A stretch of DNA of 64,000 nucleotides, taken from Lysobacterales bacterium (GTDB lineage Bacteria; Pseudomonadota; Gammaproteobacteria; Xanthomonadales; Xanthomonadaceae). The translations under genes were made by a program, and so were the position numbers. Below the pieces are notes generated by a model. That model had not been told where the DNA came from. It searched no databases and was given only the letters and a program-made list of their open reading frames with translations. The stretch is taken from the NCBI GenBank assembly GCA_015655355.1, contig JAATFG010000013.1, positions 1-64,000 on the forward strand, written 5' to 3'. This document shows positions 54,556 to 64,000 of this stretch, piece after piece (position 1 is the stretch's first letter; each line of letters begins with the position of its first letter).

Positions 54556-56442
54556 TCAGATGGCCACGGATTGCAGCTTCTTGCGCCGCGCGTACAGCAG
54601 CGTGGCGATCGCGCGCGACACGGTGATCGCGGTGAACATAGAAGCGAAGATGCCGATGACCATGGTCAGCGCGAAGCCCTTCAGCGCGCCGGTGCCGAAC
54701 GCGTACAGGGCGATGCCGACGATCAGGCCGGTGAGGTTGGCGTCCATGATCGTCGCGCCGGCCTTTTCGTAACCGGTGGCGATGGCCGCCTTGCCCGGCA
54801 TGCCGTGGCGCAGTTCTTCGCGGATGCGTTCGTTGATCAGCACGTTGGCGTCGACCGACAAACCGACCGACAGCGCCAGTGCGGCGAAGCCCGGCAGGGT
54901 CATCGTCGCGCCGAACACCGACATCACCGCCACCACGATGACCAGGTTCAGCAGCAGCGCGACTGCGGTGATCAGGCCGAACACGCGGTAGTAGACGGCG
55001 AAGAACACCAGGGTGAACAGGAACGAATACACCACCGCCTCGATGCCGCGGCGCACGTTCTCGGCGCCGAGGCTGGGGCCGACCACGCGCTGTTCGACGA
55101 AGTCCATCGGCGCGGCCAGGGAACCTGCGCGCAGCAGCTTGGCCAGGTTGTCGGCTTCGTCCTTCTGCAGGCCGGTGGTCTGGAACTGCTTGCCGAGCGC
55201 GCTCTGGACGACGGCCACCGAAACCACGTCCTCGTTGACCTTGAAGCTGTGCACTTCCTTGCCGTCGACGAGCTTCACCTCGGGGATGCTCTCGCTGTAC
55301 ACCACCGCCATGCGCTTGCCGACGTTGGCGCTGGAGAAGTCGAACATGCGCTGGCCACCGATGTTGTTGAGGGTGACGCTCACCGACGGCTGGCCGTTCT
55401 GATCGACCGAGGACTGCGCGCCGACCATCTGGTCGCCGGTGGCGATGACGCGCTTGACCAGCAGCACCGGCACGCCGCTGCGCTGGTAGTAAAGCTTGTC
55501 GCCCGGCGGCACGATGCCGGTGTTCACCGCATCGGCGACGCTGCCGGTTTCGTCGACCGCGTGGTATTCCAGGGTCGCCGCCGCGCCGATCATGCGCTTG
55601 GCCTCGGCGGTGTCCTGCACGCCCGGCAGTTCGACCACGATGCGGTCCTCGCCCTGGCGCTGGATGATCGGCTCGGCCACGCCCAGTTCGTTGACGCGGT
55701 TGCGCAAGGTGGTGATGTTCTGCTCGATCGCGTTCGAGGCGATGTTCTGCAGTTCGGCCTGCGGCAGGCCGATGGTGATGACGGCGCCGTTGACCGCGTA
55801 GGTCAGCGCCTGCGCACCGACCAGCTGCGCGCTGGCCGAACCGCCGCTGGCCTGCAGGTTCTTCGCCAGCAGCGCACGCGCGGCAGTGGCGTCGTTCGCG
55901 TCGGCCAGGGTCACGACGATGCTGTTGTCTGGCCTGCGCTCGACGCCGCTGTAACGGATGTGGCCATCGCGCAAGGTCACGCGCGTGTCTTCGACGTAGG
56001 TATCGACGCGCTTGTCCAGCGCGGCTTTCTGGTCGACCTGCAACAGGAAGTGGATGCCGCCCTGCAAGTCGAGGCCTTTCACCATCGGCTTGGCGCCGAC
56101 CTTGCGCAGCCACGCCGGCACGGTCGAGGCGAGGTTCGGCGCGACCACGTAGCTGTCGCCCAGCGCACCGCGCAATGCGTCGTTCGCCTTGGTCTGCGCT
56201 TCCAGCGACGTCAGGCGCACCAGCAGGTTGTTGTCTTGGGTTGCGACCTGCTTCGGCGCCAGGCCGGCGGTTTTCAGCGCATCGGCGACCTTCTGGTTCA
56301 GCGCGGCGTCGATCGCGAAACCGCGGTTGGGCGTGATCTGCACCGACGGATCCTGCGGATACAGGTTCGGCGCGGCATACAGCAGGCCAAGCGCGATGAC
56401 GATGACGATGAGGAAGTATTTCCAGCGCGGGAATTCAAGCAT
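54556..56442 (-). CDS. secD: protein translocase subunit SecD
   Basis: GLDLQGGIHFLLQVD; TLPGFAALALSVGLSVDANVLINERIREELRHG. Confidence 0.97.
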   Translation of the reverse strand: MLEFPRWKYFLIVIVIALGLLYAAPNLYPQDPSVQITPNRGFAIDAALNQKVADALKTAGLAPKQVATQDNNLLVRLTSLEAQTKANDALRGALGDSYVVAPNLASTVPAWLRKVGAKPMVKGLDLQGGIHFLLQVDQKAALDKRVDTYVEDTRVTLRDGHIRYSGVERRPDNSIVVTLADANDATAARALLAKNLQASGGSASAQLVGAQALTYAVNGAVITIGLPQAELQNIASNAIEQNITTLRNRVNELGVAEPIIQRQGEDRIVVELPGVQDTAEAKRMIGAAATLEYHAVDETGSVADAVNTGIVPPGDKLYYQRSGVPVLLVKRVIATGDQMVGAQSSVDQNGQPSVSVTLNNIGGQRMFDFSSANVGKRMAVVYSESIPEVKLVDGKEVHSFKVNEDVVSVAVVQSALGKQFQTTGLQKDEADNLAKLLRAGSLAAPMDFVEQRVVGPSLGAENVRRGIEAVVYSFLFTLVFFAVYYRVFGLITAVALLLNLVIVVAVMSVFGATMTLPGFAALALSVGLSVDANVLINERIREELRHGMPGKAAIATGYEKAGATIMDANLTGLIVGIALYAFGTGALKGFALTMVIGIFASMFTAITVSRAIATLLYARRKKLQSVAI

Positions 56443-56518
56443 TACGGGATTTCCGGTTTTGTCTTTCTGGCCATGAAGACACGGCGACCCGGCCTGCGCC
56501 GGGTCGCCGGGCACATGC

Positions 56519-56860
56519 TCAGACGGCGGACTTCAGCGTGCCCTTGGGCAGCACGTTGGCGATGGCGCCCTTCTGCACGCGGATTTCGACGCCGGTGGCG
56601 ACTTCGACGCTGATGAAGCTGTCGCCGATGCCGGTGACGGTGCCGGCGATGCCGCCGTTGGTCAGCACTTCGTCGCCCTTGGACAGGTTCTCGAGCAGCG
56701 CCTTCTGTTCCTTCTGCCGCTTCGACTGCTGGCGGAACATGAAGAACATCATCGCGATCGGGATCAGCAGGATCAGGAAACCGAAACCGCCACCGGCGGC
56801 AGGCGCGGCGCCGGCCGCTTGGGCATGGGCGGCGGGAATCAGGAAATCGAGCAGGTTCAT
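56519..56860 (-). CDS. yajC: preprotein translocase subunit YajC
   Basis: GGFGFLILLIPIAMMFFMFRQQSKRQKEQKALLENLSKGDEVLTNGGIAGTV. Confidence 0.96.
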   Translation of the reverse strand: MNLLDFLIPAAHAQAAGAAPAAGGGFGFLILLIPIAMMFFMFRQQSKRQKEQKALLENLSKGDEVLTNGGIAGTVTGIGDSFISVEVATGVEIRVQKGAIANVLPKGTLKSAV

Positions 56861-56957
56861 GTTCTTGTGATTCGGGATTGGCAAAAGAGCCGGGGATTAT
56901 GCCATGGGGGCGAAATCCGCGCTGTTCAAGCCGCGGCGGCGCGAAAAGTGACCGGGT

Positions 56958-59231
<2,274 letters not shown>

Positions 59232-59245
59232 TTCGCGCAATCAAG

Positions 59246-59854
59246 TCACGCAGGCCGCTGCAATGAAAAAATCTCGCGCGTGGTCACGTAGTTGTTGCCG
59301 CCGAGACGGCCGACCAGATCGAGTTTGTGCGGGTCGACGTGGCGCGCATCCGCGAGCACCGCGTCATCGTAATGCGCGAGCAAGGCTTCGGCGAAGATGA
59401 GATGACGCGTCGGGTTTTGCGGCGGATACGGCATGATCTGCGCGACCTTGCACTCGAACGCCACCGCCGCGCCCTGCACGCGCTGCGGCGCGACCAGCTC
59501 GCTGGCTTCGGACGCGATGCCGAACGCCTCGAACTCGCTGGTTTCCGGCGGCAGCGGCGCCGAACTTTGGTTCATCATTTCCGCTTGCGCATGGCTGACC
59601 AGGTGCAGCACCAGCTCGCCGGTTTGCTGCGCATTGCGCAAGGTGTCCTTGGCGGTGCCGTCGGCGCGTGGCGTGACCGCGATGACGAAGGTCGGCGGCG
59701 CGTCGCAGATCACGTTGAAGAAGCTGATCGGCGCGAGGTTGTCGATGCCGTCCGGCGAGCGCGTGGAAATCCATGCGATCGGGCGCGGCGTCACCGTCGC
59801 GGCGAGCCAGCGATACGCTTCCGGGCCGTGGATGTTGCGGAAATCGATCTTCAT
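59246..59854 (-). CDS. flavin reductase-like family protein
   Basis: [47 protein letters not shown]; 4-bp overlap with queA. Confidence 0.9.
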   Translation of the reverse strand: MKIDFRNIHGPEAYRWLAATVTPRPIAWISTRSPDGIDNLAPISFFNVICDAPPTFVIAVTPRADGTAKDTLRNAQQTGELVLHLVSHAQAEMMNQSSAPLPPETSEFEAFGIASEASELVAPQRVQGAAVAFECKVAQIMPYPPQNPTRHLIFAEALLAHYDDAVLADARHVDPHKLDLVGRLGGNNYVTTREIFSLQRPA

Positions 59855-60888
59855 GCGGGTTCCTTTCGTGCGTGCAACAGCATCGCATCGCCATAGCTGA
59901 AAAAACGGTATTTTTCGCGCACTGCATGCGCATAGGCGGCGAAGATCCTTTCCTTGCCGGCGAACGCGCTGACCAGCATCAGCAACGTGCTTTCCGGCAA
60001 ATGGAAATTGGTGACGAGCATATCGACGCTGCGGATCTTGTAGCCGGGGAAAATGAAAATTTGCGTCTCGCCAGAAAACGGATGCAGCTCGCCGTTCTTC
60101 ATCGCCGATTCCAGCGCACGCAGCACCGTGGTGCCGACCGCGACCACGCGGCCGCCGTTCGCGCGCGTCCTGCGCACCTGCTGCACCAGCTCGGCGCCGA
60201 CGTTGAGCCATTCGCTGTGCATCTTGTGTTCGTGGATGTTGTCCACGCGCACCGGCTGGAACGTGCCGGCGCCGACGTGCAGCGTCACGTGGCCGAACTC
60301 GACGCCTAGTGTGCGCAGTTGCGCCAGAAGCGCGTCATCGAAATGCAGGCCAGCGGTCGGCGCGGCGACGGCGCCGAGCTCGCGCGCGAACACGGTTTGA
60401 TAACGCTCGTCGTCGTTCGCGCCGGCTTCGCGCTGGATGTACGGCGGCAGCGGCAAGCGCCCGACCTTCTGCAGCCATGATTCAAGCACGTCATCCACAT
60501 GGAAACGCAAGCGGTAGAACTCGCCGTCGCGGCCCAGCACCTCGGCCTCGCCGCCGCCGTCGAGCGCGATGCGCGAACCGGGCTTCGGCGACTTGCTCGC
60601 GCCGACCTGCGCGCGCGCCTCGTTGTCCGGCAGCAGGCGTTCGATCAGGATTTCGACGCGGCCGCCGCTGGCTTTCTGGCCGAACAGGCGCGCGGGAATG
60701 ACGCGCGTGTCGTTGAAGACGAGCAGATCGCCCTTGCGCAAAAGCTGCGGTAGATCGCGCACGTGGCGATCATCGAACGGGGCATCGCCGGGCGGCACGA
60801 CCAGCAGGCGGCTGGCACTGCGCTCCGGCAACGGCGCTTGCGCGATCAACTCCGGCGGCAGGTCGTAATTGAAATCGGATTTCTTCAT
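59851..60888 (-). CDS. queA: S-adenosylmethionine:tRNA ribosyltransferase-isomerase
   Basis: [56 protein letters not shown]. Confidence 0.97.
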   Translation of the reverse strand: MKKSDFNYDLPPELIAQAPLPERSASRLLVVPPGDAPFDDRHVRDLPQLLRKGDLLVFNDTRVIPARLFGQKASGGRVEILIERLLPDNEARAQVGASKSPKPGSRIALDGGGEAEVLGRDGEFYRLRFHVDDVLESWLQKVGRLPLPPYIQREAGANDDERYQTVFARELGAVAAPTAGLHFDDALLAQLRTLGVEFGHVTLHVGAGTFQPVRVDNIHEHKMHSEWLNVGAELVQQVRRTRANGGRVVAVGTTVLRALESAMKNGELHPFSGETQIFIFPGYKIRSVDMLVTNFHLPESTLLMLVSAFAGKERIFAAYAHAVREKYRFFSYGDAMLLHARKEPA

Positions 60889-60912
60889 TGCGCACATTGT
60901 ACAGCGCGTACT

Positions 60913-61029
60913 TCTCCCCTCTCCCCTCGTGGGAGAGGGACAGCGTGCGCAGCACGCAGGGAGAGGGTTCGGCTTTTCGCGCAACACTCGCTGCGCTCGT
61001 GCCCCCTCTCCCACGAGGGGAGAGGGGAA
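60913..61029. repeat. Dispersed intergenic inverted-repeat element, copy B
   Basis: Ends CTCCCCTCTCCCCTCGTGGGAGAGGG / CCCTCTCCCACGAGGGGAGAGGGG; core shared with copy A. Confidence 0.8.
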
Positions 61030-61047
61030 CAACTGAGGGAAACAGCT

Positions 61048-62178
61048 TCAGTCGCCTTCCTGCGTGGTCATCCAGCCATCGACCGCGACGCGGCCAACCT
61101 GCGGCATGTCGGTGAAGAAACCGTCGATGCCGGCGTCGAGGAAGGCGCGGATTTCCGCGACCGAACCGGCTTCGTTGAAGCTGCGCGGATCGCTGCCCTG
61201 CCACGCGCTCTTTGGCAGGAAATTGTTTTCCGGGCGGAACGTGTACGGAATCAGCTTCAAGCCGGCGGCATGCGCGTCATGCACCAGCGAAGTCGGCGTA
61301 CCCAGCTTGTCGCCGACGACCGGGATGATCTGCTCCTTGTACGGGCCTAGGTATTGTGCGTACTGCGCGATGTCCTTCAGGCCCGCGGGCGCGAGCATGT
61401 CGGCGTAGGTGAGCTTGCCGTGCGCGGCGAGCACGTCGCCGGGCTGCACGTTCGGCTCGTCGAGCAACTGCACCAGCGCCACGTTCGGATGGTTCACGCC
61501 GAGCTTCTGGCGCAGATACTTCAAGTTGGAAATCTCGAAACTCTGGATGATCACCGGCGCGTGTTTCGTGTATGCGTACGCGTCGAGCGTGGCAATCACC
61601 TTGTCCTCCATCGCCAGAGCGTGCTGCTGGAAGAAGGTGCCGTGCTTGATCTCGGGAATGAGGCCGATCACGCGCCCGCGCGCGGCCGATTCGGCGGCGA
61701 CGAAATCGATGATCTCGTCGAAGGTGGCGACCTGGAACTGGCCGTCGTACTGCGTGCTGCGGATTTGCGGGATGCGTTCGCGCGCGCGCAGGGTCTTGAT
61801 CTCGGCGAGGGTGAAATCCTCGGTAAACCAGCCTTCGACTTCGTTGCCGTCGATCAGTTTCCTGGTCTTGCGCGCAGCGAATTCGGGATGCGCGGCGACG
61901 TCGGTGGTGCCGCCGATCTCGTTCTCGTGGCGCGCAATCAGTACGCCGTCCTTCGTGGAAACCAGATCCGGCTCGATGAAATCGGCGCCATCGGCAATCG
62001 CCTTCGCGTACGAGGCCAGGGTGTGTTCCGGGCGCAGCGCGCTCGCGCCGCGGTGGCCGATCACCAGCGGCGGCGGCAGTTCCCGCTGCCGCTCCTGTGC
62101 CTGTGCCATTGCGGCATTGCCCGTCATCGCCAGCATCCCCAGCAGGAAAATTTGTTTTAGAGCGGTCATCTTCATCAT
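61048..62178 (-). CDS. glycerophosphodiester phosphodiesterase (periplasmic, GlpQ-like)
   Basis: Signal peptide; PLVIGHRGASALRPEHTLASYAKAIADGADFIEPDLVSTKDGVLIARHENEIGGTTDV. Confidence 0.95.
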   Translation of the reverse strand: MMKMTALKQIFLLGMLAMTGNAAMAQAQERQRELPPPLVIGHRGASALRPEHTLASYAKAIADGADFIEPDLVSTKDGVLIARHENEIGGTTDVAAHPEFAARKTRKLIDGNEVEGWFTEDFTLAEIKTLRARERIPQIRSTQYDGQFQVATFDEIIDFVAAESAARGRVIGLIPEIKHGTFFQQHALAMEDKVIATLDAYAYTKHAPVIIQSFEISNLKYLRQKLGVNHPNVALVQLLDEPNVQPGDVLAAHGKLTYADMLAPAGLKDIAQYAQYLGPYKEQIIPVVGDKLGTPTSLVHDAHAAGLKLIPYTFRPENNFLPKSAWQGSDPRSFNEAGSVAEIRAFLDAGIDGFFTDMPQVGRVAVDGWMTTQEGD

Positions 62179-62233
62179 GCCAAGCCTTGCGTCCGTCGTC
62201 AGCGATCAATGTCCATTTTCGCAGGCGGAGGTT

Positions 62234-63298
62234 TCAGTTTTCGGCTTCGGCCATCTGCGCCGCGCACTCGCCCGTGTGCGGATGCAGCGGCGACAGGCCG
62301 GCAACCTGTTCGAGGAAGTCGCAGGTCGCGGCGAATACCGCGCCACTGGATTTCGAGCGCAGCGGCGAGGCGATCACGTGGTCGCCGGCGCCGGGGAAAT
62401 TGCGCGCCCACACCTGCGCTTTCGGCGTGGCGACCTGTTGCAGCATCGCCTGCATCGCCGCCACCGAGACCATCGGGTCCTGATGTGCCTCGTCGTGGTA
62501 CCAGTAGCCGAGGAACAGCGGCACGCGGATGTGCGAGAAGGTATCGCGATTCATGCCCTGCGCGAGGTTCGCCGCGGCGGCGTAGCCATCGAGGTGCGCA
62601 GCCTTGGCCCAATACGGGCTGTCGATCGCCGCGCCCCGCACCAGCTCATCGCCGTGGTTCCTGCGCTTGATCAGCGCCCGCCCCCACCAGTGCTGCAACA
62701 GCTTCTGCCCGTTGGCGTCGCGCGCGCTGACGAAGGGCGACCACAGCACGGTGGCGGCGATGTCGGCATCGCCGGCGTGCTGCGCGGTCATCTGCGTGGC
62801 CAGCGCGCCGCCCATCGAGGTGCCGACCAGGATCACCCGCTCACCGATCGCATGCCCCACCGCGACCGCCTCGGCGGCGGAATCAAGCAACTGCTGCGCG
62901 GTGACGCCACGCAGGGCGTTGTCGTCCCGCAGGCCGTGGCCGGGCCAGCGCGCCAGGAACAGGTTGCAGCCGAAGGTCTGCGCGAGCTTGCGGTGCAATG
63001 GCGCGCCCTCGCCTTGCGAGGCGGTGAAGCCGTGCAGGTAGACGATGCTGCACGCGGTCTTGCGCGGATGTTGCGGATCGGCCCAGACGATGCGCGCGGC
63101 GGTGTCCTCGCGCAGTGCGAGCGTGTGCTCGCGCGCATCGATCCACGCCTGCAGGTCCGCCGGCGATTGCGGCACCGCCGGCAAGGGCGAGGGCCGCAAT
63201 TTGGTCGTCCATGACAAGGCCATGAGGATTCCCCCGCAAACCAGTACCAGCAACGCGAAGATAACAAGCCGCCTTGCGCCGCGCTTCCCCATCGACAT
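62234..63298 (-). CDS. alpha/beta hydrolase (lysophospholipase-like)
   Basis: IVYLHGFTASQGEGAPLHRKLAQTFG; ILVGTSMGGALATQ; N-terminal TM anchor. Confidence 0.88.
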   Translation of the reverse strand: MSMGKRGARRLVIFALLVLVCGGILMALSWTTKLRPSPLPAVPQSPADLQAWIDAREHTLALREDTAARIVWADPQHPRKTACSIVYLHGFTASQGEGAPLHRKLAQTFGCNLFLARWPGHGLRDDNALRGVTAQQLLDSAAEAVAVGHAIGERVILVGTSMGGALATQMTAQHAGDADIAATVLWSPFVSARDANGQKLLQHWWGRALIKRRNHGDELVRGAAIDSPYWAKAAHLDGYAAAANLAQGMNRDTFSHIRVPLFLGYWYHDEAHQDPMVSVAAMQAMLQQVATPKAQVWARNFPGAGDHVIASPLRSKSSGAVFAATCDFLEQVAGLSPLHPHTGECAAQMAEAEN

Positions 63299-63387
63299 CG
63301 TTTCCGCCCTTGCGACCAGCCGTGATTTAGATTCCCGCGCCCCGGCAAGTGCGCCGGGACTTGCCGATCAAGCCCGATTCCGGCCGC

Positions 63388-63999
63388 TCAGAAGCGACCG
63401 GAGAGGCTCACGCCGTAGGTGCGCGGCGCGCCGGGGATGAAGGTCGGGAAGCCGTAATCCATGCCGGTGTTGCCGGCGTCGATCAGGTATTTCTTGCCGG
63501 TGAGGTTGTCGCCCCACAGGCCGACGTCCCAGCGGCCGCGGTCGAGGGTGAAGCCGGTGCGCGCGTTGAGCGTGCCGTAGGACGTCTGCAACTGGTCGGC
63601 CGGGTTGCTGTCGTCGAAGTACATCTTGCTCTTCCAGCGATAGCTGGGGCGGAAGTAGAAGCTGTTGCCGTCGCCGAACGGATGGTTGTACAGCAACGCG
63701 ATCGAGGCGCTGTTGTCCGGGGTCATGCGCATCATGTTGCCGGCGTAGTCCTGTACGTTGCCGTCCTTGTCGGTGTTGTCGAAACGCGCCTTGATGTAGG
63801 TGTAGTTGAGCAGCACGCCGAGGTTCGGGGTGAAGTTCTCCTGCAGCGAGATTTCCGCGCCCGGCGCGTGCGCGCGGCCGGCGTTGACCGCGACCTGCTG
63901 CAAGCCCTGGGTCACGTAGGACTGGAAGTTCTCGTACCTGTAGTAGAACGCGTCGATGTCGTACAGGAAGCGGCCGTTGCCGATGTCGCCCTTCACCCC
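63388..63999 (-). CDS. TonB-dependent receptor, C-terminal part (5' end outside window)
   Basis: FTPNLGVLLNYTYIKARF... LNARTGFTLDRGRWDVGLWGDNLTGKKY...PRTYGVSLSGRF. Confidence 0.87.
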   Translation of the reverse strand, partial: GVKGDIGNGRFLYDIDAFYYRYENFQSYVTQGLQQVAVNAGRAHAPGAEISLQENFTPNLGVLLNYTYIKARFDNTDKDGNVQDYAGNMMRMTPDNSASIALLYNHPFGDGNSFYFRPSYRWKSKMYFDDSNPADQLQTSYGTLNARTGFTLDRGRWDVGLWGDNLTGKKYLIDAGNTGMDYGFPTFIPGAPRTYGVSLSGRF

Positions 64000-64000
64000 G

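Noticed and set aside
53195-56113. 972-aa minus-strand ORF in another frame of secD/secF
   Set aside because: Frameshifted shadow of secDF; no domains.
53707-56613. 968-aa plus-strand ORF over secF/secD
   Set aside because: Antisense artefact of GC codon bias over unmistakable SecD/SecF genes.

Overview
64 kb of high-GC bacterial chromosome. Gene content and order (trmJ / suhB / secF-secD-yajC-tgt / queA, TonB receptors, MprF, FadE) suggest a Lysobacter/Luteimonas/Xanthomonas-like gammaproteobacterium; this assignment is an inference. The window holds about 50 supported protein genes and is cut at both ends by partial TonB-dependent receptor genes. I found no rRNA, tRNA, CRISPR array, prophage or transposase. 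Main modules: TetR/hydrolase/FadE; a fluoride-riboswitch operon (unknown 90-aa ORF, CrcB, DUF190); a Lys/Ala-repeat histone H1-like gene; gcvH-gcvT; NfeD-SPFH; a Fur-box-linked hemP locus with a possible 31-aa membrane peptide; a MarR/DUF1656/HlyD/OMF/FUSC efflux operon; an ABC transporter with a permease-M1 peptidase fusion and a serine hydrolase; convergent MprF and AcvB/VirJ; a 2OG-Fe(II) oxygenase coupled to an alkyltransferase-like protein; PiT plus DUF47; and a PhnD-like protein overlapping a GGDEF-EAL protein. The best places for something undescribed are the fluoride operon's 90-aa ORF, the hemP-linked peptide, the roughly 900-bp non-coding A-tract region upstream of the H1-like gene, and the transporter-peptidase-hydrolase operon. 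All family calls come from reading the translated sequence; no database search was run.
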